33,416 nucleotides of DNA from contig JANYDT010000183.1 of NCBI GenBank assembly GCA_025359845.1, forward strand, positions 1-33,416, read 5' to 3'. Shown in pieces: positions 13,896 to 22,700 of this stretch. This DNA is from Acidimicrobiia bacterium (GTDB lineage: Bacteria > Actinomycetota > Acidimicrobiia > Acidimicrobiales > JANYDT01). Positions within the stretch are counted from its first letter, which is position 1; each line of letters opens with the position of its first letter. Made by a program: the position numbers and the translations under genes. The notes beneath the pieces were generated by a model. That model ran no database searches. It was not told the DNA's origin and saw nothing but the letters and a program-made list of their open reading frames with translations.

Positions 13896-14743
13896 ACATG
13901 CCGCGACGAGTTCTCGTTTTCAATGACGCGGCGGGCTCGGGATCGCCTCCCGAACATATCTTCGACAAATTCGAACGTGTTCCTGTGTTGGAGACCACTG
14001 AGGCTCTGTCAGAGCGAACCCTCGATGCCGATACTTTGGTGGCAGTATGGGGTGGTGACGGGACGTGTCGCAGCGTGGCCGGCCTACTCAACGGCACTAA
14101 CGCCGCCTTGCTCCCGTGCCCTGGTGGCACGCACAATCACTTCGCACGGGCCGCCGGCATTGAATCTGTCGACGATATCGAAAAGGCGATCCATGGTGAA
14201 AGTACCGAGCTGGTGGATGTCGGAATGTTCGGAAATGAGGTCTTTCTGAACAATGCCAACGTCGGTTGGTATGTAGACCTCGTGGAGCGGCGACAGCGAT
14301 TCGAGTCGAGGATGCCACGCAAGCTCGCCAAAGGACTCGCCCTTGTGGTCCAGCTCGGTCGAACACGACGCTTCCGAGTGATGATCGACGGGATCGAGGA
14401 GCGGGTTTGGATGGTTTGGATTGGCAACGGTCGTTTCGCGCTCGCGCCGACCGCCCTGACCCAACGCGATGATCTGGGTGATGGCATGCTTGATCTGCGA
14501 ATCCTCCGTGCGGGGCGCCACCTGCCCAAGATCCGGGCCTTCCTCGTCTTACTCAGCGGCAGGGCGGAAGAGTCGAGTGGCCTCGATCGCCGTATAGTGC
14601 CGGCGATCGATTTGACCTTCAAGGGCCCGATTGTCCGCGTGGCCCTCGACGGTGAACTAGCAGTGGCGAGAAGTCCGGTGCGGGTCCGTTGCGTAACTCG
14701 CTCTCTGTCGCTCCGGGTTCCGGAAGAGAGGCAGCATTTGTGA
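13892..14743 (+). CDS. Diacylglycerol kinase-like lipid kinase
   Basis: This 283-residue protein has the diacylglycerol/sphingosine kinase catalytic fold. The nucleotide motif GGDGT is at 54-58, and 'PGGTHNHFAR' at 77-86 replaces the usual 'PLGTGNDFAR'. 'NNANVGWYVDLVERR' near 115-135 and 'DGMLDLRIL' are family landmarks. Such enzymes phosphorylate diacylglycerol or related lipids with ATP at the inner membrane face. The Asn-Asp of the usual GTGNDFA is Asn-His here, a notable change. Its ATG overlaps the stop of the proline-rich frame, so it is the fourth gene of the stress-promoter operon that begins at 10974. It ends 4 bases from the convergent PhoD-like gene. Confidence 0.85.
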   Translation: MNMPRRVLVFNDAAGSGSPPEHIFDKFERVPVLETTEALSERTLDADTLVAVWGGDGTCRSVAGLLNGTNAALLPCPGGTHNHFARAAGIESVDDIEKAIHGESTELVDVGMFGNEVFLNNANVGWYVDLVERRQRFESRMPRKLAKGLALVVQLGRTRRFRVMIDGIEERVWMVWIGNGRFALAPTALTQRDDLGDGMLDLRILRAGRHLPKIRAFLVLLSGRAEESSGLDRRIVPAIDLTFKGPIVRVALDGELAVARSPVRVRCVTRSLSLRVPEERQHL

Positions 14744-14750
14744 GTACTCA
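14741..14750. other. Palindrome containing both stop codons of convergent genes
   Basis: TGAGTACTCA is a perfect 10-bp palindrome. The plus-strand kinase stop is its first three bases and the minus-strand PhoD-like stop is its last three. There is therefore no room for a separate terminator between these genes. Confidence 0.9.
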
Positions 14751-16412
14751 AAGATCGGTTTGGATCACGGTTTCCAGGATTGTTTGGTTGTCGTCGTTCA
14801 ATCGAGCCCGTTCGATTTCCAAATGCATGAGACGTCCGTCAATGGTCAGAACGCCCATCTCATTGGCGAACTCAGGTCCATGGGTCATGGTCCAAGATGC
14901 CTGCTGGCGGCTGCGTCCGATGCTGCGAGTCATCAGGCCACCGATGCGTCGACCGGTCCGACTCACGGCGAACCTCATGATGTTTCGGTCGCGGCGGGCC
15001 AAGGCGTTGCGGATCGGGGAGCTGACTATCTGGTAGACCCGACTCGGTGTCGAGTTGGTCTTGGCGTCCTGTTTTTCGGTTTCAGCAAGGTCGAAACGGG
15101 CCTCGGCCACGAAGCTGAAATGGATGTCGCCAGACAGGATCGAAATGGTCGCCGGGCTCTCCGGTCCGGTTCGGATGTCGTCGATCATGGCCAGCAGGCG
15201 GCGCAGCGAGGAGTCGAACGCAGGCCAGTCCTCGAGATCGAGGAACCGGCGCAGCCGCTCCGATCCTCGAGCGATCAATCCCCCCCATTTTCCATCGCAT
15301 AGCGCCGCGTTCCACTCCTGGAAACCGTGCAACCCGCCGGGGACCATGACTGGGAGCGACGTACCGAGCAGGAGGTGATCGGCACCCAGTCGAGATTGGG
15401 CCTCGATCCACGCCCATTCCTCCGCCCCCACCATGGCGCGGTCGGGCTCGAGGTTGCGACCATTGCGGCAGTCGATCACGACGAGGCGAGTCCGCCCGAG
15501 TTGACGGGCGAAGCTGAAACGATAGCCGCCCTCGACGGGCGTGAACCGTTCTGACTCCCGCGCCCATTCACGCAGATACGAGAGGCCGTCCATTTCGGTG
15601 CAAAGCCGGCTGAGCATTCCCTCATCGCGAATTTCGGCCGGCGAGAGGTTGCCGAGATGCTGATAGATCCAGTACGACACGAGACCGCCGATTACGTGCT
15701 CGTCCCACCATGGCTGCCGGCGAATGTCGCGTACCCACGAATTCGAAATGTTCCAGTCGTCGATCATGTCGTGGTCGTCGAAGATCATGGCGGAGGGCAC
15801 GACCGAGAAAACCCACCGCTCCACATCCGGGCGCCAAGACTCCTTGTAGAGCCAGGTGTACTCCTCGAATCCTCCCACCATCCCCGGCGGCGTCGTGTCG
15901 CTCGGACTGCGGTTGCGCATGCGCTCGAGCGTGTCTGGCGACGGTTGGTCGGCGTACACCTGATCGCCGAGCAGCAGAAGAAATTGTGGCCATTCGTCGG
16001 GTGTTTGCGCCAGCATCCGCAGCCCGTGGGCTCGTAGCGAGTCAACCCCGCCCATCGGATCATCGGTGGGTGACAGCGACGAAGGGGGTTCGTGGGGACC
16101 GGCAGCCCGGCACGAACCAAACAACACCCGCAAAGGGCCGGGGCGGCCGAGGGTTCGCAGCACGCTTGGCGGCATTGTGCTGTCGGGCGGCGGCCAACAA
16201 CGCGATCCGTCGAGAAGCACGGTGTACTCGACTGTCGAACCCGGCAGGAGCCCTTCGATGATCACGAGCGCGTAGTGGTGCCCGCCGACGCAGAACGTTG
16301 AAGCGATCGATCCGTTGATGTCGACCTCGGCCGGATGGTCAGTCTCTACGAAGATGGTGGCGGAGGTCTCGCTTACGTGGCGCAACATGGGGCCGACGAC
16401 AATCTCAGCCAT
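14748..16412 (-). CDS. PhoD-like metallophosphatase
   Basis: This 554-residue protein has the alkaline phosphatase D layout: an N-terminal fibronectin-like domain (residues 1-85, 'RHVSETSATIFVET'), then 'LFGSCR' at 98-102, metal ligand Asp150 in 'LLLLGDQVYAD', 'FDDHDMIDDW' at 211-220, and 'SGDIHFSF' with His431. PhoD enzymes hydrolyse phosphomonoesters and diesters using iron and calcium, usually outside the cell. No Tat or Sec signal is seen here, as the protein starts directly with 'MAEIVVGPM', so it may be cytoplasmic, as I recall for some relatives. The ribosome binding site at ATG 16412 is weak. The gene is convergent with the lipid kinase and divergent from the second small peptide. Confidence 0.88.
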   Translation of the reverse strand: MAEIVVGPMLRHVSETSATIFVETDHPAEVDINGSIASTFCVGGHHYALVIIEGLLPGSTVEYTVLLDGSRCWPPPDSTMPPSVLRTLGRPGPLRVLFGSCRAAGPHEPPSSLSPTDDPMGGVDSLRAHGLRMLAQTPDEWPQFLLLLGDQVYADQPSPDTLERMRNRSPSDTTPPGMVGGFEEYTWLYKESWRPDVERWVFSVVPSAMIFDDHDMIDDWNISNSWVRDIRRQPWWDEHVIGGLVSYWIYQHLGNLSPAEIRDEGMLSRLCTEMDGLSYLREWARESERFTPVEGGYRFSFARQLGRTRLVVIDCRNGRNLEPDRAMVGAEEWAWIEAQSRLGADHLLLGTSLPVMVPGGLHGFQEWNAALCDGKWGGLIARGSERLRRFLDLEDWPAFDSSLRRLLAMIDDIRTGPESPATISILSGDIHFSFVAEARFDLAETEKQDAKTNSTPSRVYQIVSSPIRNALARRDRNIMRFAVSRTGRRIGGLMTRSIGRSRQQASWTMTHGPEFANEMGVLTIDGRLMHLEIERARLNDDNQTILETVIQTDL

Positions 16413-16502
16413 GGGCGTTCAGCTGGGCGATCGCAGTAGCCATTGCGCCAACTCTAGCGGCGCGCCAGTTTTATACCGGAATGCAGACGGACTGAAGGCG
16501 AT

Positions 16503-16527
16503 GTTTCGTGTGACAGGTATGGGGTAC
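16503..16527 (+). promoter_or_regulatory. SigB/SigF-type promoter upstream of the second 24-residue peptide
   Basis: GTTT (16503-16506), exactly 15 bases, then GGGTAC (16522-16527). Transcription would start near 16534, about 25 bases before the peptide ATG at 16559. This is the same spacing and -10 as the site at 10833. Confidence 0.75.
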
Positions 16528-16558
16528 GCGAGTCATTACACAACTGAAGGGGTTCACT

Positions 16559-16633
16559 ATGTACATTGGTACCGGCATTCTGGGAGTCGTCCTCCTTGTC
16601 CTACTGATCATCTTTTTCGCTCGGCGCGTCTGA
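16559..16633 (+). CDS. 24-residue single-pass membrane peptide, copy 2
   Basis: ATG 16559 follows GAAGGGG (16546-16552) at 6 bases, and TGA is at 16631-16633. The product starts MYIGTG, has a hydrophobic helix of about 15 residues and ends ARRV, the same design as the peptide at 9858-9932 (16 of 24 residues identical, same length). Keeping MYIG-G, the helix and the basic end while codons differ points to a functional peptide and an old duplication. It is the first gene after a strong stress-type promoter and lies 15 bases before the fasciclin-domain gene, so they are probably co-transcribed. A role in the membrane under stress is inference. Confidence 0.82.
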   Translation: MYIGTGILGVVLLVLLIIFFARRV

Positions 16634-16648
16634 AGACCGAGAGAACCA

Positions 16649-17998
16649 ATGATGCCTGATCAACCCACCGATGAAGCCCTTAGGGCCTTGGCGCGACAGC
16701 TTGAGGCTGGTGATCGCGCCGGTCTTCAATCCCGCTTGTCACAAGGCGATCTCGACTGGCTCGAACCGCGATTAGGGGTCGACCGGTTCCTCCGGTTCAA
16801 GGAGGCAGTGCGGGCCGGCGACCTTTCCACTGCGCGCCGCAGCATTGAGGACGCCGGCCTCTGGCCGACCCTAATCGCGACGACCGTAACCGCGGCCGAT
16901 CCGACGCTGCTGGTATCGCGAACCGGAGCAGTCCTCCCGGCTGAGGCCGTGCGGCGCGAGCGCAATACTCTCTACGCGATCGGGGTGGTGGTCGCGCTGC
17001 TCGTGGTCGGCCTGATCGCCTGGCTGGTCCTGCGCAACCGCAACGATGACTCGACCGCGGCCCCGAGCACCACTACGTCCGTGGTTGAGACTATCGTCGC
17101 CTTGGTTCCGGATTCTGTCGCAGTCACAACGGTGACGTCGGCGCCGATTGGGGTGGTGGCCGCCACAGTGGCATCGGTGCCAGCCGCCGCTACGACTACG
17201 TCGGCTTTGCCCACCACCGCTGTCGCGGCCGTCACGGCTCCCGCCAATGGCGCAACGGCATCCGTCGATGTCATCACGATGGCCGGGCGATCGGCAACCT
17301 TCGCGCCGTTCCTCGCAATGGTCGACGCCGCCGGTCTCACCAATGAAGTCAGGACGGCCAAGCCCCTGACGGTGCTCGCTCCTACAGAGTCAGCCTTCGC
17401 GTCTCTGCCGGCCGACTTTCAAGTCGCACTGCGATCACCCGCCAATCGAGTTACCTTGGCCCGGATCGTTCGATATAACCTCATCCCTCAAACGATCGCA
17501 CTGAATCAGTTCGTCACCTCGGCCCTCAATACCGTAGAAGGATCGCCGGTAGCCATCCAGGCTACTAACGGCTCGGTCAAAATCAACGAAGCCAAGGTTA
17601 CGGGTGGCGACATTCGCACCGCGGGCGGTGTGCTGCACTCAATCGACAAACTCCTCGTACCCCCTGGCGTAGACCTCAATACGCTGGTGCCGAAGTCGGC
17701 GATCCCGGCTCCGAACCCGCCCCAGACGAGGGCTGCCGCCGTAACCATTGCGCCCGCGCCAGTCGCCACCCTCGCCCCTGCGGTCACTACCGCGGCGACC
17801 GCGGCACCGACGACGGAGCCGGCCACGCAAGCCACGGCGGCCACGACCAGCCCCCGATCGACAACGTCGGCCACGGCGCCGACCACTACCGTCCCTGCAA
17901 CTACCACGACCGCCCCTGTCGTGACCACTACCGTGTCAACTTCGACCACCGCCGCGCCCACGACCCGCGCCGGATCGGCGCCCACGACGGTGATCTGA
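16649..17998 (+). CDS. Membrane-anchored fasciclin (FAS1) domain protein with Thr/Ala/Pro-rich tail
   Basis: This 449-residue protein has four parts. Residues 1-105 are a charged helical cytoplasmic region. Residues 108-128 are a membrane helix ('LYAIGVVVALLVVGLIAWLVL'). Residues 130-205 are an Ala/Thr/Val-rich linker. Residues about 205-337 are a FAS1 domain ('FAPFLAMVDAAGL', 'TVLAPTESAFASLP', 'GGVLHSIDKLLVPP'). Residues 350-449 are a low-complexity Thr/Ala/Pro tail, likely extended outside the cell and perhaps glycosylated. FAS1 domains mediate adhesion or ligand binding. The topology suggests an inside sensor or anchor and an outside adhesive domain. The start is ATG 16649 or ATG 16652, behind a modest GAGAG site. 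It follows the second small membrane peptide and probably shares its stress-type promoter. Confidence 0.85.
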   Translation: MMPDQPTDEALRALARQLEAGDRAGLQSRLSQGDLDWLEPRLGVDRFLRFKEAVRAGDLSTARRSIEDAGLWPTLIATTVTAADPTLLVSRTGAVLPAEAVRRERNTLYAIGVVVALLVVGLIAWLVLRNRNDDSTAAPSTTTSVVETIVALVPDSVAVTTVTSAPIGVVAATVASVPAAATTTSALPTTAVAAVTAPANGATASVDVITMAGRSATFAPFLAMVDAAGLTNEVRTAKPLTVLAPTESAFASLPADFQVALRSPANRVTLARIVRYNLIPQTIALNQFVTSALNTVEGSPVAIQATNGSVKINEAKVTGGDIRTAGGVLHSIDKLLVPPGVDLNTLVPKSAIPAPNPPQTRAAAVTIAPAPVATLAPAVTTAATAAPTTEPATQATAATTSPRSTTSATAPTTTVPATTTTAPVVTTTVSTSTTAAPTTRAGSAPTTVI

Positions 17999-18041
17999 CC
18001 TCCCTATCGGCTACCATCATGTTGCTCGAAAGGAGCTTGCC

Positions 18042-18950
18042 GTGGACCCACTGCGTTTCATCGACCGCGTCGCCATTGTCACCGGAGGCGGTTCGGGGCT
18101 GGGCCGTCAGCACAGCTTGTTGCTGGCGTCGAGGGGTGTGGCGGTGTTGGTCAACGACTCGGGTGGTGCGCTCGATGGCACGGCCCCCGACCCGTCCGTC
18201 GCGCAGCGGGTGGTCGACGAGATTCGCAACGCCGGCGGAGTGGCCGTGGCTGACTCGACATCGGTCGCCACTCCCGAAGGCGGCGCCGCGATCGTGGCAG
18301 CGGCGCGCCAAGAATTCGGTCGGCTTGACATCGTCATCAACAACGCCGGCATCCTTCGCGATCGCACCATCCAGAACGTGGATCCGGCCGACCTCGAAGC
18401 GGTGTTGTCGGTTCACCTCAAAGGGGCCTTCAACGTTACGACTCCGGCGTTCACGGTGATGCGCGAGCAGAAGTTCGGACGCATCGTGTCGACCTCGTCA
18501 AGCGCCGGGCTCTTCGGCAACTTCGGCCAGAGCGCGTACGGAGCGGCGAAGATGGGGCTCATCGGGCTTACCCACGTGCTGGCAGTAGAGGGGGCCAAGT
18601 ATGGAATCCTGGCCAACGCTATTGCGCCCCTCGCGCACACCCGTATGACCGAAAACCTCATGGGCGAGGACGGGCCGCGCTTCGATGCCGCACTGGTCTC
18701 GCCCGTGGTGGCCTACCTCTGCAGTGATGATTGCACGGTGACCGGAGAGATCTACGCCGTGGGAGCCGGCCGCGTTGCTCGCGTGTTCATCGGGGAGACG
18801 CCGGGTATTTGTCGCACGGCGTTGAACCCCGAAGACGTACGCGACCATCTGTCGGAAATCCGCGACCTCAACGATTACGCCATCCCAGCCAACACTCCCG
18901 AGGAGTCGGCCCTGTTCGCCGAGGCTCGCCTCCAGCAGTTGATGCGCTAA
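18042..18950 (+). CDS. Short-chain dehydrogenase, (3R)-hydroxyacyl-CoA dehydrogenase-like
   Basis: This 302-residue SDR has the cofactor motif TGGGSGLG at 15-22, 'NDSGGALDG' after the second strand, 'INNAGILRD' near 97, the serine region 'STSSSAGLFGN', and YxxxK in 'SAYGAAK'. The inserted 'GGALDGTAPDPSVAQRVVDEI' and 'AVEGAKYGILANAIAP' are typical of the SDR domain of peroxisomal multifunctional enzyme type 2, which oxidises (3R)-hydroxyacyl-CoA. The substrate assignment is inference. The start GTG 18042 has a good ribosome binding site (GAAAGGAG, 7 bases away). It lies 43 bases after the fasciclin gene on the same strand and convergent with the PRC-barrel gene. No promoter of the stress type is seen directly before it. 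Confidence 0.88.
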   Translation: MDPLRFIDRVAIVTGGGSGLGRQHSLLLASRGVAVLVNDSGGALDGTAPDPSVAQRVVDEIRNAGGVAVADSTSVATPEGGAAIVAAARQEFGRLDIVINNAGILRDRTIQNVDPADLEAVLSVHLKGAFNVTTPAFTVMREQKFGRIVSTSSSAGLFGNFGQSAYGAAKMGLIGLTHVLAVEGAKYGILANAIAPLAHTRMTENLMGEDGPRFDAALVSPVVAYLCSDDCTVTGEIYAVGAGRVARVFIGETPGICRTALNPEDVRDHLSEIRDLNDYAIPANTPEESALFAEARLQQLMR

Positions 18951-19006
18951 ACCACGCAAAACCCGCTCACGCCGCCCGTGATATCCGGCGAACTATGGCT
19001 GAATTG

Positions 19007-19345
19007 CTACATCAACGGGTGATAATACTCGTCGTAAGATTCGATCCGGTTGGGGTCGGTGCCCTCACCCTCATACTCGGGTGCGGCTTTCACGACGGAC
19101 TTCATGATCCGTAGGAAGACCGTCTCCTCCAGTCGATCAATTCGTTCAATCATGCCGGCGGGTATGCGCCGCTTCTTTCCGAAGATCCAGAAGCCGGTGT
19201 CAACCACGATGCTGTGGCGGCCCGTGTCGATGGTCGCTTCATCGACCTTGCCGATGTGGCCGTCGGTGGCCTCGACAGCAAAGCCCACCAACACATCGCT
19301 GGGTGAAGAAGTGTCAGCCGGATAGCTCCAAATTGATTGCGTCAT
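19007..19345 (-). CDS. PRC-barrel domain protein
   Basis: This 112-residue protein reads as a PRC barrel: 'DVLVGFAVEATDGHIGKVDEATIDTGRHSIVVDTG', then 'IFGKKRRIPAGMIERID', and an acidic tail with 'ESYDEYYHP'. PRC-barrel proteins are small beta-barrel adaptors, often found in stress or photosynthesis complexes; what this one binds is unknown. ATG 19345 follows GAGG at 8 bases. It lies 80 bases after the STAS gene on the same strand and may have its own weak stress-type promoter at 19369-19394. The gap to the convergent SDR (18951-19006) shows nothing recognisable. Confidence 0.8.
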   Translation of the reverse strand: MTQSIWSYPADTSSPSDVLVGFAVEATDGHIGKVDEATIDTGRHSIVVDTGFWIFGKKRRIPAGMIERIDRLEETVFLRIMKSVVKAAPEYEGEGTDPNRIESYDEYYHPLM

Positions 19346-19368
19346 GAACGTGACCTCACGAACAAGGC

Positions 19369-19394
19369 ATTCCCACTCGTGGCCTTGTTCAAAC
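19369..19394 (-). promoter_or_regulatory. Weak SigB/SigF-type promoter candidate upstream of the PRC-barrel gene
   Basis: On the minus strand, GTTT (19394-19391), 16 bases, then GGGAAT (19374-19369), one base off GGGTAT. It would start transcription near 19362, about 17 bases before the ATG. The mismatch makes this less certain than the other sites. Confidence 0.35.
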
Positions 19395-19425
19395 CAACCG
19401 ATTCGTCCGCCCTATGTCGCGAAGG

Positions 19426-19776
19426 TCAGCTCATTTTTTCGATGGCCTCTTCCGTACTGCTCACAATCGTGATGACAATGTCGAGCCCGGCAATCTCGAT
19501 GAGCCGTCGAGCGCGACTCCCCGGTGTGGCCACGAGACACAGCGCAGATCCGTCGAGTGCCAACTTGTGCACCATCGTGAGAGCGGCGCTGTCGAGGTAG
19601 GTCAGCTCACCGAGGTGGACCACGATCGCGGTGGCCGCGGCCGCCGATTTCGCCACAGCGTCCCCGATCTCGCCGGCATTCGATCGATCGATCTCGCCGG
19701 TCAGAACGGCGAGCATGATGGATCCGGTCCACGTAACCTCAAGATGGGCCAGGGGTGGCGTTTGTCCGTCGGTCAT
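19426..19776 (-). CDS. STAS-domain anti-sigma factor antagonist-like protein
   Basis: This protein of about 116 residues is a single STAS domain: 'LAVLTGEIDRSNAGEIGDAV', then 'VVHLGELTYLDSAALTMVHKL' with the serine where RsbV-type antagonists are phosphorylated, and 'LVATPGSRARRLIEIAGLD'. Such proteins bind an anti-sigma kinase when dephosphorylated and so free the sigma factor. ATG 19776 is preferred because it comes just after the stop of the phosphatase-kinase gene (19781); an upstream GTG/ATG frame to 19809 would overlap it. Being directly downstream of a phosphatase/kinase fusion, it is the obvious partner of that protein. Confidence 0.85.
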   Translation of the reverse strand: MTDGQTPPLAHLEVTWTGSIMLAVLTGEIDRSNAGEIGDAVAKSAAAATAIVVHLGELTYLDSAALTMVHKLALDGSALCLVATPGSRARRLIEIAGLDIVITIVSSTEEAIEKMS

Positions 19777-19780
19777 CTGA

Positions 19781-22700
19781 TCACTTCTGTAGGCCCTCGA
19801 CTGCGTCAACCGCGGCCCCGGACGTTATCACGCTCGTAGTTCCGACGATCTTTCGGCCGGCGGCCTTCGTCAACGTGACGACAGTCCCGGTTTGACCCCT
19901 GTCGATCGTGACGTCATCCATGAGGCTGCGCATGAGGACGAGACCGCGGCCGCGTTGCCCGTCGTTCGGCCTGGCGGCTTGCCAGCGGCCACCGTCGGAT
20001 ATGGTGAAATTGAAGCTCGACCCACGGCGGTGCGCGTGAAAATCGATCGGACGACCGTCGCGGCTGTGGCCATGCTCGATTGCGTTCGTGACCGCTTCTC
20101 CGACCGCCAGTAAGACATCGTCGACGTCGTCGCCGGAGAGCGAAAGCGATCCGAGCCAATGGCGTAGATCGGCACGTAGCACCCCGAGAGAGCCGAATTC
20201 GGCGCTGAAGGTACGTTGGAATGTGGGTTCCCCGGTTTTGATCGCCACGCACAGTAACGCAACATCGTCGTTCTGGGCTCCGTCCAACATCTCCAGCAGG
20301 ATCGCGTCGGCCATGGCACTCGGGTTATCGGTGCTTGTGGCGACCACCTGGAGGAGCAGGGCGGTTCTGTCATCAACGTGCTCGGTTCGGCGCTCGCTGA
20401 GGCCATCGGTGTACAGCACGACTGTCGCCGGTCCGTCGAGCCGAGTTTCCGATTGGGTTCGCCGGGCGCTCAGTCCACCCAGCACTGAACCTCGACTGGT
20501 GTCGAGTGCGACTACGGAGCCGTCGGCCGTTCGCAGAATCGGCGGTGGATGGCCGGCGAGCGACGTCCGAATGACCCCGCCCCTCGGATCCACGTACAGG
20601 ACGGCCATCGTGGCAAAACGCGTGTCAGGGTCGCCGGTCGCCACCCGATCAAGCTGGTCGAGAAGGGCGGCTGGGTCTTCGAACAACGGGGCCAGGGCGC
20701 GTGTGGCGGTCGAGAGCTTGCCCATGGCCGCGGCCGAACGAATGCCGTGGCCGACGACATCACCGATGACGAGCATGAAACGCTCACCCTCGAGTTCGAT
20801 GGCCTGGAACCAATCTCCGCCGATAGAAACATTGCGGGTGCCCGGGCGGTAGCGGCCGGCGAGGAGCGATTCGCCGATTCGCCCCGGCACGAGGGGAAGA
20901 AGACTCGACTGCAACGTGGCCGCGATCTCATGCTCAACTTCGAAGCGGTCGGCCCGCGCCAAGGAGTTGGCACATAGCGCGGCGAAACTGCTCAGATTGA
21001 TGCGCTGTTCGTCGTCGAACGATTGCGGGGTGGCAAAGAACAAGCCGGCCGCTCCGATGACTCCGCCTCCAGTGGCCAAGGGCAGGACCGCCCATGACTT
21101 TTGATCAGTCGTCAGAACCGAGACCGCCCCAGGGTGAAGAAGCCCGCCGAGGTCGTCCTGGTGCGAGATGAACAAAGGAATTCCGCTGCTGGTCACAATG
21201 GCCAGCGGCCTACCACTGCCGAGGGGATCCGGGGCGCCGGCCGCCTCCAAACTCTGGGGCAAGCCCGACATGTGCACAACGTCCAAAGCGGTTCGTGCGC
21301 CGTCGACCGCCGCCAGCACGCCGCCCGAACACCGAAACAACGGTAGCGAGCGCGCGAAGGCGGAGGCGACCTCGGCTCGGGTTTCGGCGGACGCGAGATT
21401 GCTTATGGCCAATGCGAGCAGTCGGGCGCGGTCCGCCGAAACCAGCGCCGCTTCGTAACGCTGAACCCGAGCGAAAGCCTGGGCGCCCTGAGCGGCAACC
21501 GCCGCGATCAAGGCCGGCTCCGGGGCGATTTGCTGCTCCGGGCGCCCCCTCAGTTCGACGACGAGCACGGCGCTCGTGTCGCCGAAAGCCAAGGGAAGAG
21601 CGATCCACGAGCGGTCACTCTCGGCCTCGAATTCCGGCCCGAAGGCTTGGTAAGAACCGGTTCGAAGATCGGTAACGACAGTTGGCCGGCCCGTCCGGAT
21701 TGCGTCGGTCGGCGGAGACGCTTCGGCGACGGTCCAGGTCGCCCATGATGGAATGGGTCGGCCGTTATACCCGTGGCTCGCCAACAACTCGAGGTTGGGC
21801 CGGGTGACCGAGACCGCAGAGAGCGTGGCGGCCGTACCGCCGAGGGCGTCGACCCCTTTCGTCACCATTACCTGCGCAACCTCGGCCGTTGAAATGGCGG
21901 CGGTCAACTCCGTTCCCAGTTGTTGCAATGCCTCCGCTCTGCGCCGAGCGATCTGTTCGCGGTCGAAGAGGGTGGCGCGCTCGAGGGCTTGGCCACAAAG
22001 CTGCACGGCCGTTTCGAGCAGGGTGAGTTGGTCGAGATCAAATGGTTGGGCGCCCTTCCATCCGAAACCGATACAACCGACCACTTGTCCTGCCGAATCC
22101 ACGAGTGGGTACGACGCCGAAGCAGTGATACCGCCGGCCTTCGCGCTGTCGGCGAGGTGCGGATAGTAGCGGGCCCGGTCTTCGCCGTCCCGAACGAACA
22201 CTACAGTCGCGGTGGTCATTGCGTCGCGCATCGGGGTGGCTACGTCGGACGGAAGGACAGTCCATTGGTTCGCCAGCGACTGCGACAAACTCGGTGAGAG
22301 GGCCATGGGAATGGCAGCGTCGCGGCCCGGCGGCCGGAAATCGGCGGTGGCGGCGACGTTGAGCATGGCGGCCTCGACCGCCAACGTGCCATCCCTTGTC
22401 ATGACCTGGGCCACATCGGCCAGCGAAACGGCGCGGGTAAGGTTGGCGGCGAGGGAGCGTAGGGCTTCTTTCCGTTGTAGGGCCAACCTGGTCCGGTTCT
22501 CGGCCAACGTCAGACTGCGGTGGGTTCGCCAGCCGAGGACGGCGATGGCCAGCGCGAAACCCGCCAAGATTGTTGTTTCGATCACCAACGAGCTTCGGCC
22601 CGGCCAGAAGGCGCGTGCCGATGACGTGTCTCGCACTACCAGCCATTGTCCTGAGGGCACTGTTGCGAATGCGACCAATCGTCGTTTTGTGCCGGTGGGC

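Noticed and set aside
13610-13957. Minus-strand Gly/Ser-rich frame opposite the proline-rich gene
   Set aside because: It is the mirror image of Pro codons, has no operon context, and overlaps the start of the lipid kinase gene.
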